Shown here in pieces: positions 46,495 to 56,007 of a stretch of DNA of 64,000 nucleotides. Both the position numbers and the translations under genes were made by a program. Origin of the DNA: Dyella terrae. GTDB lineage: Bacteria > Pseudomonadota > Gammaproteobacteria > Xanthomonadales > Rhodanobacteraceae. The stretch spans positions 396,302-460,301 of the forward strand of contig NZ_SIZZ01000003.1 of assembly GCF_004322705.1 (NCBI RefSeq). The letters are read 5' to 3'. Numbering within the stretch: position 1 is the first letter of the stretch; the number at the start of each line of letters is the position of its first letter. The notes under the pieces were generated by a model that was not told where the DNA came from, ran no database searches, and was given only the letters and a program-made list of their open reading frames with translations.

Positions 46495-48870
46495 ATGACC
46501 GATCGACGGAAGGCCGCCGAAGGCGGGCATCGCCGCAGGCATGTGCGGTCGGCAGCCAGGCGCATGCCTGTGGCTGCGGGGCTGTTCGCGCTGCTGATGG
46601 AGGGGGCGGTTCATGCATCGTCACCGCAGGAAGATCCTGCGGTGGCCGCACCCGCCGCTGCTGCATCGGAAGGCGATCGCGCTGCTGAAACGGTGAGGGC
46701 CACGCCGCCGGTCGTGCAGGCGCCGATGACTGACGAGGGCTGGCCCGATCTGGCCGGGCGCACGGTGCCCGACACCGGTGTTGCGCTGCACTGGTTCTGG
46801 CTCGCCCTCGCGGCCAGCTTCACCGCAGGCATGTTGCTGGGCGCCTGGTTGTGGCGACGGTTTTTCGATATGCCACACGAGCGCTTTGCCCGGGACGGCG
46901 CGCCATCCGAACCGGTGCATGCGGAAGAGGCGGCGTCGCCATCCAATTCGGAACCTGCGGCGGTAACCGAGCAGCCGGAAGCGCCGCTGTCGGACCACCC
47001 GCTACTCGCCGATTCCCATGCCGCCCAAAGGAGCCGTGCGCGCTCGCCACGCCGGATGGTCGGAGCCATGCCGTTGGCGGACGCCTTTGGTCCTCTGCCG
47101 ATCGACGACGACGAAGGCGAAGACGAGCCCCCCGCTGCGGAGGCGGCCATGCCTTCCTTCGATATTCCGCATGATGCGGTCGCGTCTTTGGCGGCACCGG
47201 TCGAACCGGAAACAGGCGATGCCGACACCGACGAAGACATCGGCGCTCGCCTTGGGGATGACGATGATGAACCCGCTGCGGCCATGCCCGCGGTCGAGAT
47301 GCCCCCGGGGCCCGGTCCCCTGCAGATCCCCCAGCGCACGGCGCCCTACGATGTCTCCGCCGCGTATCCGGTGCCGCAGCCGGCCCTTTCGATCCCACCC
47401 GAAGCCGTGCAGTTCGCGCCACTACGCGGTCTTCGTCGTGTTCGCGAACAAGCGGACGTCGAGGCTGCGCTGCACGGCGAGCGACTGGCGCTGCGCGACG
47501 CGGCCGATACGGCCTGGCGCCTGGCCGACCGCACCCGCGAACCTGATGACGTCATCGACGCGGTGGATGCGCTGCGGGCGTGGTTGTCCCTGTGTCCGGA
47601 CGATGTCCTGGCATCGCACCGGATGGCGTGCTGCCAGTTGGAATTGGCGCGACGGGCGCGCGATGAAATCGAACAGGCGCGGCATCTTGAGTATTGCCTG
47701 AACTTGCTTCGCCCCATCGCAGCACAGGACGACGCTCCGGCGGTCGCCACGGTGGCGATGCTGGGCGAGGCGAGGGCGCGTCGCGCGATGCTCGATCTTT
47801 CCGTCGACCCTGCGTCGGTCGATGAGGCTGAGGCCTATCTGCGGCGCGCGCTCAAGGATGGCTTGCCGGACGATTCGGATGCCGCATGGTGGCTCCATCG
47901 CGTTCTCACCGCGTCCGTGCATGGCCTGGATGCGAGTACCCGATCGGAGCGGGTGAGCGAATCGCGACGCCTTCTCGAGCGCGGCGCCCGCGCCTCAAGT
48001 CAAACCTTGCATCGCGCCCGGTGGCATGCGGCGTTGCTCAAGAGCGACACCCAGGCCGCGATGCAATCATCGTTGAGCGCAACCGAGCGTCGCGAGCGAC
48101 TGGAGAAGCTGCATGCCAGGCATGTGCGGGCCATGCATGGCGAGACATCGGCCGAGGTGCTCTGTGCGTGGGTGCACCTGGCATGCACGATGGCTGATGC
48201 GATGGTGGGTGCTGGCGCCGTGGATCACGTCGAAGAGGCCAGCGCTGCGGTCGATCGGATCCACGATATCGAAGGGGCCGGGCGCTGGCATGTGCTCGCC
48301 GCCTGGCGCCTCGTGCGCAGTCGGTTGCGTCATGTGGACGAAGCAGCCCGGTTGCCGTTGCTGGACCGGATGCAGGAACTGCTGGCTCCGTTTGTCGAGG
48401 ATGGCGAGGCGGACCTCACCCTGGAAGCCGCTCGCCTCGCGCTGGTGCGTGCAAGGCACTGCGGTGAATCATCGGCAAGGACGGATGCCCAGCGTCGGTC
48501 GGTCATACTGGCGAAGCCACTGACGGCGGTGCCGTCGGTGGCGATTCCCGCGTTGCATTGTGTGCTGGAGGCGCTGCTCGCCATAGGCGATGACCACGAA
48601 CGTCGTGTGTTTGTGCAATGCCTGGCGCTGATCGCTCCCATCGATGATGGCGACTCAGCGTTGGTGCTCGCCCGTCAGGCTGCGCGTGACAGGGAAGTGG
48701 CCAAGGCCTGTGGATACTTCGTCAGGGCGTGGCGATCGCGCGGGAAGCTCCCGTCCACCGCGTTGCAAGCCTGGCGTGATTGCCATCGCGACTGGGTGGA
48801 CGGGGCGGGATCACCTGCGTGGCGGGACAGCCAGCGCTATCTCAGCCTGGCCGGCATGCGTCGCCAATGA
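46495..48870 (+). CDS. Large membrane-anchored protein of unknown function
   Basis: A 791-aa protein I do not recognise. An Arg-rich N-terminus leads to a hydrophobic stretch (about residues 24-41) and a clear membrane segment (WFWLALAASFTAGMLLGAWLW, about 99-119; given as a region). Residues 120-300 are a disordered, strongly acidic, Pro/Ala/Glu-rich linker with DDDEGEDE and DDDDE. Residues 310-790 are all-helical with Arg/Ala/Leu-rich repeats (ALRAWLSLCPDDVLASHRM; EAYLRRALKDG) resembling degenerate TPR-type repeats. The ATG is 3 bp after the FkbM-like stop. The design recalls an anchored scaffold. A terminator follows. Confidence 0.72.
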   Translation: MTDRRKAAEGGHRRRHVRSAARRMPVAAGLFALLMEGAVHASSPQEDPAVAAPAAAASEGDRAAETVRATPPVVQAPMTDEGWPDLAGRTVPDTGVALHWFWLALAASFTAGMLLGAWLWRRFFDMPHERFARDGAPSEPVHAEEAASPSNSEPAAVTEQPEAPLSDHPLLADSHAAQRSRARSPRRMVGAMPLADAFGPLPIDDDEGEDEPPAAEAAMPSFDIPHDAVASLAAPVEPETGDADTDEDIGARLGDDDDEPAAAMPAVEMPPGPGPLQIPQRTAPYDVSAAYPVPQPALSIPPEAVQFAPLRGLRRVREQADVEAALHGERLALRDAADTAWRLADRTREPDDVIDAVDALRAWLSLCPDDVLASHRMACCQLELARRARDEIEQARHLEYCLNLLRPIAAQDDAPAVATVAMLGEARARRAMLDLSVDPASVDEAEAYLRRALKDGLPDDSDAAWWLHRVLTASVHGLDASTRSERVSESRRLLERGARASSQTLHRARWHAALLKSDTQAAMQSSLSATERRERLEKLHARHVRAMHGETSAEVLCAWVHLACTMADAMVGAGAVDHVEEASAAVDRIHDIEGAGRWHVLAAWRLVRSRLRHVDEAARLPLLDRMQELLAPFVEDGEADLTLEAARLALVRARHCGESSARTDAQRRSVILAKPLTAVPSVAIPALHCVLEALLAIGDDHERRVFVQCLALIAPIDDGDSALVLARQAARDREVAKACGYFVRAWRSRGKLPSTALQAWRDCHRDWVDGAGSPAWRDSQRYLSLAGMRRQ

Positions 48871-48877
48871 CGCAGAC

Positions 48878-48922
48878 AAAAAAGAGGCCGCCGTGCTTGC
48901 GCATGGCGGCCTCTTTTTTTTT
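48878..48922. terminator. Bidirectional rho-independent terminator
   Basis: AAAAAAGAGGCCGCC and GGCGGCCTCTTTTTTTTT arms between the 791-aa gene and the RcnB-like gene. Confidence 0.95.
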
Positions 48923-48930
48923 GGGTGGGT

Positions 48931-49314
48931 TTACCGGAACGCCATGTCCAGGATGACCCCTGAGCCAAGCGACACCAGCAGGTAGTTCCGGTCATCGCGT
49001 ACCCAGTGATAACCGTGCGGCGGCGGACGCAGGCGGTAGTAGCCGTAGTCGCGCACGACGTAGGTCGGGCCGTAGTAGCGTTCGCCGCGCGCCCAGCGGT
49101 GCGGGTGGTGATAGCGCGGCGGCGGGCCGTAGTAACGAACCTCGCGCGAGCCGTGCCAGTGGCCCCGGTCGTCGTGGCGGTAATCGTGGCGGGAGTCGTG
49201 ACGGCCATGACCGCGTCCACGGTCGTGACCATGATCGTGGCCGGGATCGGCCAGCGCGGTGCCGGCGCCGAACATCAGCGCAAGGCCGGCGAGCAGGGCA
49301 GGGATGGTCTTCAT
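48931..49314 (-). CDS. RcnB-family His-rich periplasmic protein
   Basis: A 127-aa exported protein. The signal peptide (KTIPALLAGLALMFGAGTALA) is cleaved before DPGHDHGHD. A His/Asp/Arg/Gly-rich segment (about residues 23-55) could bind Ni2+ or Co2+. The C-terminal domain matches RcnB: YVVRDYGYYRLRPPPHGYHWVRDDRNYLLVSLGSG region with the GYHWVR motif. E. coli RcnB helps hold nickel and cobalt levels. No rcnA efflux gene is adjacent. GGAGGACG precedes the ATG. Confidence 0.9.
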   Translation of the reverse strand: MKTIPALLAGLALMFGAGTALADPGHDHGHDRGRGHGRHDSRHDYRHDDRGHWHGSREVRYYGPPPRYHHPHRWARGERYYGPTYVVRDYGYYRLRPPPHGYHWVRDDRNYLLVSLGSGVILDMAFR

Positions 49315-49481
49315 GCGTCACGTCCTCCTTTTGTGTCGACTTCGTGAAGAGGTCGATTGAGAGGGATCGTAAAAACGCACGCCTGAACGCAAGGTTTGTG
49401 GCGAAAACCGGGTTTTATCTTTCGGTCAGCTGGCCGAACGGGCTAGATGACGGCCTGTCACATTGTGGCAATCTGCGCCGG

Positions 49482-50027
49482 ATGGAACGACTCACGCGCG
49501 CAAGTCTTTGCCTGATCGCGTTTTGCTGCCTGGCCGCGCAGCCGTTGGGTCGCGCCTGCGCAAACGGTTTGAGCGGGGAGTGGGTGCGCTGGCACGGGCG
49601 CTCTTACCGGCTCGCCGAACAGCCCCTTTCCGATCGCATGCCGGAACTGCGAAGCGCTACGCACTTTGTTGCGCTACCCACGGCGCGGGAGGCGGCGCAC
49701 CAGGGTTATCTGGCGCAATGGCAACTGGATGACGATCGCCTTTATCTCCAGGACGTCACCGCCTGGGTATGCGCCGATGCGGCCGGCAAGCAGGATTGTC
49801 GGCCCGTCAGCATCCGGTCGTTGTTCGGCGCCGAAGCCAAGGCGCCCTGGCTGGCGGACTGGTTCAGCGGCGTGCTGCATTTGCGCCTGGACCGCACGAG
49901 CTGTGGCCCGGCCGACGATTGCGCCAGCCTTCCCGGCCAGGTCCGCCTGACCATGAAGTCGGGCAAGCTCACGCGCATTGAGAATATCGCCGAAGCGGCC
50001 AGCGCCGCCCCGGCATCGTCGCGCTGA
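49482..50027 (+). CDS. Hypothetical exported protein
   Basis: A 181-aa protein with a signal peptide (TRASLCLIAFCCLAAQPLGRACA, cleavage before NGLSGEWVRW). The mature part has four Cys in two pairs (VCADAAGKQDC; SCGPADDC) that could form disulfides. It contains WVRWHGRSYRL, ALFDDDRLYLQDVTA-like beta strands (QWQLDDDRLYLQDV) and a tail poor in structure. I know no named family. The ATG 49482 is the start of the signal peptide; the frame opens further upstream to 49344 without one. Its stop abuts the PPi-PFK stop. Confidence 0.65.
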   Translation: MERLTRASLCLIAFCCLAAQPLGRACANGLSGEWVRWHGRSYRLAEQPLSDRMPELRSATHFVALPTAREAAHQGYLAQWQLDDDRLYLQDVTAWVCADAAGKQDCRPVSIRSLFGAEAKAPWLADWFSGVLHLRLDRTSCGPADDCASLPGQVRLTMKSGKLTRIENIAEAASAAPASSR

Positions 50028-51299
50028 TCAGGTCTTGAACGGCGCCAGCTTCCGTTCCACCGCGATGTTTTTCAGCTGCACGTATTTGGGCAGGCCATCC
50101 TTGCCATAAGGCAGCGGCGCTTCGCCCTGGATGAGTGGCGAAAGGTATCGGCGCGCGGCAGCGGTGATGCCGAAGCCATCGCGCGTGACGTAGCTGCTGG
50201 GAAGTTTCTTCTCGCGATTGGCGATCTTGTCCAGCGGAGCGGAGCGAATCTTCCAGCGATAAGGCGCATCCGCCAGGCGCTCGATGACCGGCATGACCGC
50301 ATTCTGGCCCGCCATGGCGTAATCGACCGCCGCACGTCCGACGGCGTAGGCCTGCTCGGCGTCCGTTTTGGAGGCAAGGTGACGGGCGGAGCGCTGCAGG
50401 TAATCGGGGAGGGCCCAGTGATACTTGTAGCCGAGCTTTTCCTTGACCAGCGCGGCCAGCACCGGCGCCACGCCACCGAGCTGCGCGTGGCCGAAGGCGT
50501 CGCGCGTCCCCGCCTCGGCGAGGAACTGCCCAGCCGCGTTGCGGATGCCTTCCGACGCCACCACCGTGCACCAGCCCACGCGCTCCACCGTGGCTTTCAC
50601 CTTGGCCAGGAAGGCGTCCTCGTCGAACGTGCGCTCGGGGAACAGGATGATGTGAGGCGGCGCATCGGCGCCTTCGCCGGCCAGGCCCGCGGCGGCCGCA
50701 ATCCAGCCAGCGTGGCGGCCCATCACTTCGAGGATGAAGACCTTGGTCGAGGTATCGGCCATGGACGCGACGTCCAGGCTCGCTTCAAGCGTGGACACGG
50801 CGGTGTACTTGGCGACGGAGCCAAAGCCCGGGCAGCAGTCGGTGACGGCCAGGTCGTTGTCCACCGTCTTGGGCACGCCGATGCACCGGATGTCGTAGCC
50901 CATGGCCTTACCCAGCTGCGAGATCTTCAGCGCGGTGTCGGCCGAATCGTTGCCGCCGTTGTAAAGGAACCAGCGGATGTCATGGGCGCGCAGGACGTCG
51001 ATGAGACGCTCGTATTCGGCGCGATGGGATTCCAGCGACTTGAGCTTGTAGCGGCATGAGCCAAAGGCCCCGCCGGGCGTGTGGCGAAGCGCCGCGATCG
51101 CCGAGGCCGTTTCCTTGGAGGTATCGATGAGATCCTCTCGCAGCGCGCCGAGAATGCCGTTGCGCGCCGCGTAGACTTTCACGCCCTGGGCGCGCGCCGC
51201 CTCGATGACCCCGGCCGCCGTGGCATTGATGACGGCGGTGACGCCGCCGGACTGTGCGTAAAGCAGGCGACCTTGCGAGGAACGGGAACGTGGCTTCAT
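50028..51299 (-). CDS. pfp: PPi-dependent 6-phosphofructokinase
   Basis: Reversible phosphorylation of fructose-6-phosphate with pyrophosphate. The 423-aa protein belongs to the PPi-PFK branch: YNGGNDSADTA replaces the GGDGS of ATP enzymes, PKTVDNDL carries the Lys and catalytic Asp, and MGRHAGWIAAAAGLA is the fructose-phosphate site. It is longer than ATP-PFK (about 320). The start at 51299 has GGAG upstream. It is divergent from adk. With ppa and hppA it makes glycolytic flux here depend on PPi, typical of Xanthomonadales. Confidence 0.93.
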   Translation of the reverse strand: MKPRSRSSQGRLLYAQSGGVTAVINATAAGVIEAARAQGVKVYAARNGILGALREDLIDTSKETASAIAALRHTPGGAFGSCRYKLKSLESHRAEYERLIDVLRAHDIRWFLYNGGNDSADTALKISQLGKAMGYDIRCIGVPKTVDNDLAVTDCCPGFGSVAKYTAVSTLEASLDVASMADTSTKVFILEVMGRHAGWIAAAAGLAGEGADAPPHIILFPERTFDEDAFLAKVKATVERVGWCTVVASEGIRNAAGQFLAEAGTRDAFGHAQLGGVAPVLAALVKEKLGYKYHWALPDYLQRSARHLASKTDAEQAYAVGRAAVDYAMAGQNAVMPVIERLADAPYRWKIRSAPLDKIANREKKLPSSYVTRDGFGITAAARRYLSPLIQGEAPLPYGKDGLPKYVQLKNIAVERKLAPFKT

Positions 51300-51495
51300 A
51301 GGGCTACTCCGGGTGACGGCTGGTGCAATGCGACAATTTGTGACAGGCCAAGATTGCTTGTGCAACAGGTATTTAGCTAAAAGTAGGGGTGACAATCGTT
51401 TGACGGCACCCTGTGCAGAAGCTACTTTGACGGCTCTTTTCTTGCATCCAGCGACCGCGGCAAGGTGCGGCGGCCCGCGGATTTCCTGGAGCATT

Positions 51496-52080
51496 ATGCG
51501 ACTCGTCCTTCTCGGTCCGCCCGGCTCGGGCAAAGGTACTCAGGCCGCTCGTCTGAAGGTGGAACTCGGCGTGCCGCACATCTCGACCGGCGACATGCTG
51601 CGCGCCGCCGTGGCCGCGGGTACGCCCACCGGCCTCAAGGCCAAGGCCGTGATGGATGCCGGCAACCTCGTTTCCGACGACATCCTCCTGGCGATGCTCG
51701 AAGAGCGCCTGGCCATGGACGACGTCAAGAACGGTTTCATCCTCGATGGTTATCCGCGCAACCTGGCCCAGGCCGATGCGCTCGATCACCTGCTGGCGAA
51801 GATTGGCCAGCCGCTGGATGCCGTGGTGAAGCTCGACGTGCCGAACGAAGTCATCATCGGCCGCTGCGAAATCCGTTTTGCCGCCGAACATCGCAAGGAC
51901 GACAACCCGGACGTCGTGCGCGACCGCCTGAAGGTCTACGCCGAGCAGACCGCGCCGGTGGCGGATTTCTTCGCCCGCCGCGGCAAGCTGCAGGTGATCG
52001 ACGGCGTGGGCGAACTCGACGACGTGACCTCACGCGTCAAGCAAGCCCTCAAGCAGGAGTCGGCAGCCGCCAACGGCTGA
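51496..52080 (+). CDS. adk: Adenylate kinase, short-lid form
   Basis: Interconverts ATP, AMP and ADP. The 194-aa protein has the P-loop GPPGSGKGT at residues 7-15, the NMP site ISTGDMLRAAV and the DGYPRNLAQA motif (ATP contact). The lid (CEIRFAAEHRKDDN) is short and lacks zinc-binding Cys, as in other short bacterial Adk. ATG 51496 follows GGAG by 4 nt. mpl is 135 bp downstream on the same strand; adk-mpl may be co-transcribed. Confidence 0.96.
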   Translation: MRLVLLGPPGSGKGTQAARLKVELGVPHISTGDMLRAAVAAGTPTGLKAKAVMDAGNLVSDDILLAMLEERLAMDDVKNGFILDGYPRNLAQADALDHLLAKIGQPLDAVVKLDVPNEVIIGRCEIRFAAEHRKDDNPDVVRDRLKVYAEQTAPVADFFARRGKLQVIDGVGELDDVTSRVKQALKQESAAANG

Positions 52081-52215
52081 TCGACCGGGGCCGCTGCGCG
52101 CGGCCCGATCGGCGAAGCCCCGCCTGCGCGCGGGGCCTCGCCTGGAACCGCCGCCCTTGCGGCGCCCGTGGCAAGCGTCAGCATCGCCACCCTCGCACTC
52201 CCTTCAGGGCATTTC

Positions 52216-53586
52216 ATGCGTCTGCATATTCTCGGCATCTGCGGCACCTTCATGGGCGGCGTCGCCGCGCTGGCGCGTGAGCTCGGCCTTCCGGTCGAAG
52301 GCTCCGACGCGAACGTCTATCCGCCCATGAGCGACCAGCTCGAAGCACTCGGCATCACGCTGATGCAGGGCTACCGCGCCGAGCACCTGCAGGCGGCCGA
52401 AGGGCATCCCGCCCCGGACCTCGTCGTGGTCGGCAATGCCATGACGCGCGGCAATCCAGCCGTCGAATACATGCTCAACGAGCAGATGCGTTACGTGTCC
52501 GGCCCGCAATGGCTGGGCGAAACGCTGCTGGCCGGCCGCGATGTGCTGGCCGTGGCTGGCACGCACGGCAAGACCACGACAACCAGCCTGCTCGCGCACT
52601 TGCTTGAAAGCGTCGGGCTGGCACCTGGATTTCTGATCGGCGGCGTGCCGGGCAACTTTGATGTGTCCGCGCGCGCCGGGCAGGGCAAACACTTCGTCAT
52701 CGAGGCGGATGAATACGATAGTGCCTTCTTCGACAAGCGCTCGAAGTTTGTGCACTACCGTCCGCGTATCGCCATCCTCAACAATCTCGAATACGACCAC
52801 GCCGACATCTTCCCCGATGTCGAAGCCATCGAGCGCCAGTTCCATCACCTGGTACGCACGGTGCCGGGCAACGGTCGCCTGATCGTCAATGCGCACGATG
52901 CGCATCTGAAAAAGGTGCTGTCGATGGGGTGCTGGACGCCGGTGGAATCCTTTGGCATTGGCGAAGGTGACTGGCAGGCGCGTCTGATCGAGGCCGATGG
53001 TTCGGCGTTCGAAGTCAGCCGTGGCGGCGAAGTGATCGGTGACATTCACTGGTCGCTGCTGGGCAACCACAGTGTGATGAATGCGCTGGCGGCGCTTGCA
53101 GCAGCGACGGCCGCCGGTGCCGATCCGCGCGCGTTGTTGCCGGCGTTTGCCTCCTTCAGCAGCGTCAAGCGCCGCATGGAACTGGTCGGTGATGCGAACG
53201 ACATCCGCGTTTACGACGACTTCGCTCATCACCCCACCGCCATCGCCACGACGCTCGCGGGCCTGCGCGCCAAGGTGGGCAAGGCGCGCATTCTGGTCGC
53301 GCTCGAACCGCGCTCCAATTCGATGCGCCTGGGCGCGCACGCCGACGGCCTGGCGCCGTCGCTTGCCGACGCCGATGCGGTGGTATTCCTGCATCGCCCA
53401 GAGCTGCCGTGGGACGCCAAGCGTGTCACCGACGCGCTGCAGGGACGTGGTTCCGCGGTGCCTACGGTCGATGCATTGATCGATGCACTGCGCGTGCAGG
53501 CTCAACCGGGCGACCATGTGGTCTTCATGTCCAACGGTGGGTTCGAAGGTGCGCCGCGCCGGTTTGCGCAGGTGCTTCGCGGCTGA
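52216..53586 (+). CDS. mpl: UDP-N-acetylmuramate:murein tripeptide ligase
   Basis: Recycles cell-wall tripeptide by ligating it to UDP-MurNAc. The 456-aa Mur ligase has the Mpl opening LHILGICGTFMGGVAALA, the ATP P-loop GTHGKTTTT (about residues 116-124), and the C-terminal NSMRLGAHA, which with the DAP-type motif distinguishes Mpl from MurC. ATG 52216 is used; AGGGC sits 6 nt before it. The downstream gene is 26 bp away, so mpl and the Lon-domain gene may be one transcript. Confidence 0.95.
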   Translation: MRLHILGICGTFMGGVAALARELGLPVEGSDANVYPPMSDQLEALGITLMQGYRAEHLQAAEGHPAPDLVVVGNAMTRGNPAVEYMLNEQMRYVSGPQWLGETLLAGRDVLAVAGTHGKTTTTSLLAHLLESVGLAPGFLIGGVPGNFDVSARAGQGKHFVIEADEYDSAFFDKRSKFVHYRPRIAILNNLEYDHADIFPDVEAIERQFHHLVRTVPGNGRLIVNAHDAHLKKVLSMGCWTPVESFGIGEGDWQARLIEADGSAFEVSRGGEVIGDIHWSLLGNHSVMNALAALAAATAAGADPRALLPAFASFSSVKRRMELVGDANDIRVYDDFAHHPTAIATTLAGLRAKVGKARILVALEPRSNSMRLGAHADGLAPSLADADAVVFLHRPELPWDAKRVTDALQGRGSAVPTVDALIDALRVQAQPGDHVVFMSNGGFEGAPRRFAQVLRG

Positions 53587-53612
53587 CCGACGGCACGCGT
53601 TAGACTGGTCGC

Positions 53613-54215
53613 ATGGCTGCACAGGCGAACCGCACCACCTTGCCGTTGTTTCCGCTGTCCACCGTGCTCGTTCCACGGGGGCAGTTGCAGCTGCGCATCT
53701 TCGAGCGCCGCTACCTGGACATGATTCGCGACTGCGCGCGCACGGGCGGTGGCTTTGGCGTTTGCCTGATTCTCAAAGGTCACGAAGTGGGCGAGCCGGC
53801 CTTGCCGGCGGCGGTGGGTACCGAGGCCCGCATCGTGGACTTCCACCATCGCGACGACGGCCTGCTCGGCATCCTTGCCGAAGGTGGCGAACGCTTTCGG
53901 GTGACGCAGACGCGCGTGCGGTCTGACGGCCTGGTCACCGGCGATGTGGAGCGTTGGGAGCCGGAAGGGACGTGCGCTGTACCGGTGGAGTTTGCCCTGC
54001 TGCAGACCATTGCCGAGCGGCTGATCGAAAACATGGCGCCCCATTGGCGCCACGCGTCGCCATCCATGTACGAGGACGCCAGCTGGCTGGGTTTCCGCCT
54101 CGCCGAACTGTTGCCGCTGGAACCGGGTGAACAGCAGCGCATGCTGGAAATCACCCATCCCATGCTGCGCCTGGCTGAACTGCGCGACCTGCTCCCACGC
54201 TTCCAGAAAGCCTGA
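53613..54215 (+). CDS. Lon N-terminal (LON substrate-binding) domain protein
   Basis: A 200-aa protein consisting only of the Lon protease N-terminal domain: LPLFPLSTVLVPRGQLQLRIFERRYLDMIRD pattern at the start (about 10-40), GFGVCLI, and EIGTEARIVDF-like strands. There is no ATPase or protease domain. Such stand-alone proteins are common in proteobacteria and cereblon-related; function unknown. The gene is downstream of mpl. Confidence 0.9.
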   Translation: MAAQANRTTLPLFPLSTVLVPRGQLQLRIFERRYLDMIRDCARTGGGFGVCLILKGHEVGEPALPAAVGTEARIVDFHHRDDGLLGILAEGGERFRVTQTRVRSDGLVTGDVERWEPEGTCAVPVEFALLQTIAERLIENMAPHWRHASPSMYEDASWLGFRLAELLPLEPGEQQRMLEITHPMLRLAELRDLLPRFQKA

Positions 54216-54285
54216 TTGCCCGACTCACTTTGCGCACACCGGGCGCGCTTCTACACTGTGCGCATTTCCACTGGGACCAACCGCC

Positions 54286-55104
54286 ATGGGCAGCCTTCAG
54301 GGCAAGACCTTGTTCATCACCGGCGCATCGCGCGGCATCGGCCTGGCGATTGCCCTGCGCGCGGCACGTGACGGCGCGAACGTGGCCATCGCTGCCAAGA
54401 GCAGCGTGCCCAATCCGAAGTTGCCGGGCACCATCCATACGGCGGCAGCTCAGGTAAAGGCCGCGGGCGGCAAGGCACTGGCGATCCAGTGCGATATCCG
54501 CGAGGAAGAACAGGTGCAGGAGGCCATCGGTGCCACGGTGGCGGCCTTCGGCGGCATCGACATCCTGGTCAACAACGCCAGCGCGATCTGGCTGGCCGGC
54601 ACGCTGGATACGCCCATGAAACGCTTCGACCTGATGCAGCAGGTCAATGCGCGCGGTAGTTTTCTTTGTGCCCAGGCTTGCATGCCGCATCTGCTCAAGG
54701 CCGCGAATCCGCACATCCTGACGCTGGCACCGCCGCCGTCGCTCAATCCCAAATGGTGGACTGCGCACACCGGCTACACGCTGGCAAAGATGGGCATGAG
54801 TTTCGTCACGATGGGCCTGGCAGGTGAGTTCGGTCCGCAAGGTGTGGCGGTGAATGCACTGTGGCCGCGCACGATCATCGCCACCGATGCGCTCAACATG
54901 ATCCCCGGCATTCCGATCGATCGCTGCCGCAAGCCCGAGATCGTCGCCGATGCAGCACACGCCGTGCTGACGCGCGAAGCGAAGGGTTTCGCCGGCAACT
55001 TCCTGATCGACGAAGACGTCCTGCACGAAGCGGGCGTCACCGATTTCTCGTGGTACGCGATGGACGCTTCGCAGAAGCCGCTGCCCGACCTTTTTCTCGA
55101 TTGA
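54286..55104 (+). CDS. HSDL2-like short-chain dehydrogenase
   Basis: A 272-aa SDR of the HSDL2-like group. TGASRGIG (residues 11-18), a longer loop AAKSSVPNPKLPGTIH typical of this subgroup, NNAS in place of NNAG, the catalytic TGYTLAKMGM and the PRTIIATDA stretch. HSDL2-like proteins are tied to fatty-acid metabolism in eukaryotes; bacterial substrate unknown. The gene precedes the glyoxalase-fold gene by 45 bp and may share its transcript. Confidence 0.88.
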   Translation: MGSLQGKTLFITGASRGIGLAIALRAARDGANVAIAAKSSVPNPKLPGTIHTAAAQVKAAGGKALAIQCDIREEEQVQEAIGATVAAFGGIDILVNNASAIWLAGTLDTPMKRFDLMQQVNARGSFLCAQACMPHLLKAANPHILTLAPPPSLNPKWWTAHTGYTLAKMGMSFVTMGLAGEFGPQGVAVNALWPRTIIATDALNMIPGIPIDRCRKPEIVADAAHAVLTREAKGFAGNFLIDEDVLHEAGVTDFSWYAMDASQKPLPDLFLD

Positions 55105-55149
55105 TTCCCCCGCGACGTTCCGGCGTCGTGATGCCTTAGAGAGGACACC

Positions 55150-55569
55150 ATGAAGTACCTGCACACCATGATTCGCGTGCGCGACGTCGACGCCAACCTG
55201 CGCTTTTTCTGCCAGGGCCTGGGCTTGAAGGAAATGCGCCGCATGGAGAACGAAGCGGGCAAGTTCACCCTGATCTTCCTGGCCGCACCGGAATCACCGG
55301 AAGCCGAAGTCGAGCTGACCTACAACTGGGGTTCGGAAGAGGACTACGGCACGGCCCGCAACTTCGGCCACCTGGCGTTCCGCGTCGACAACATCTACGA
55401 CACCTGCGAGCGCCTGCAGTCGATGGGCTACACCATCAACCGCCCGCCCCGCGATGGTCACATGGCATTCGTGCGTTCACCGGACCTGATTTCCGTGGAG
55501 CTGCTGCAGGACGGCCACCTGCCGCCGATGGAACCGTGGGTATCCATGCCCAACACCGGCGTCTGGTGA
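55150..55569 (+). CDS. gloA: Glyoxalase I-like VOC protein
   Basis: A 139-aa vicinal-oxygen-chelate enzyme. The lactoylglutathione lyase metal ligands are in place: His in KYLHTMIRV (residue 5), Glu in EVELTYNWG, His in NFGHLAFRV and Glu in [16 protein letters not shown]-like loop ([11 protein letters not shown]) and length match GloA, which turns methylglyoxal hemithioacetal into lactoylglutathione. dkgB in the same window could also handle methylglyoxal. Assignment by motif; a related non-detox VOC enzyme is possible. Confidence 0.83.
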   Translation: MKYLHTMIRVRDVDANLRFFCQGLGLKEMRRMENEAGKFTLIFLAAPESPEAEVELTYNWGSEEDYGTARNFGHLAFRVDNIYDTCERLQSMGYTINRPPRDGHMAFVRSPDLISVELLQDGHLPPMEPWVSMPNTGVW

Positions 55570-55593
55570 GGGGGCGCTGACGCGCCCGGTTAG

Positions 55594-55702
55594 GTCGCCC
55601 GCTGCGCGGGCTGTAAACGGTGAACAGCAAACGGTAAGAGCAGGGGCGCGCGACCGTTCACTCCGCTCTTACTGTTCACGGTTCACAGCGCCGCAGGCGC
55701 GA
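55594..55702. repeat. Palindromic intergenic element, copy 3
   Basis: CGCCCGCTGCGCGGGCTGTA is followed by AACGGTGAACAG, answered by CTGTTCACGGTTCACAG and GCGCCGCAGGCGC. The right outer arm is degenerate compared with copies 1 and 2. It lies just after gloA, in the 438-bp gap 55570-56007 that also holds the CRP-like site. Confidence 0.8.
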
Positions 55703-55874
55703 CACCCCTCTCCACACCTCCTTCACTTACCCGAAGCTGTCGCGCCCCAGGCGCCAGAAACCCCACAAAAGCACCACTAGCCACTCGCCCTATCCCCTTC
55801 ACGCGCTATCGACCGTCTGGCCGAGGCAAACGCGCTTTTTGTCCAGTGACTGTCACCCGCGCAGATGTATATTG

Positions 55875-55890
55875 TGTGATGCACATCACG
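55875..55890 (+). promoter_or_regulatory. CRP/Clp-like binding site upstream of the sigma-54 activator gene
   Basis: TGTGA-TGCACA-TCACG has the TGTGAN6TCAC layout of a CRP-family site with only the last base off the TCACA consensus. In Xanthomonadales the CRP-like regulator is Clp, which is released from DNA by c-di-GMP. The site is 118 bp before the start codon of the regulator gene. Clp binding here is inference. Confidence 0.6.
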
Positions 55891-56007
55891 CTCTAGCGGC
55901 AGTCCGAGGGGTGACTACCTGCGAAAGGCACCGCCCGGTGTGGAACGGACGCAACACCCAAACCGGCCGAGAACCTGTAGCGCCCATACGCAGGTGGGGA
56001 GGGAACG

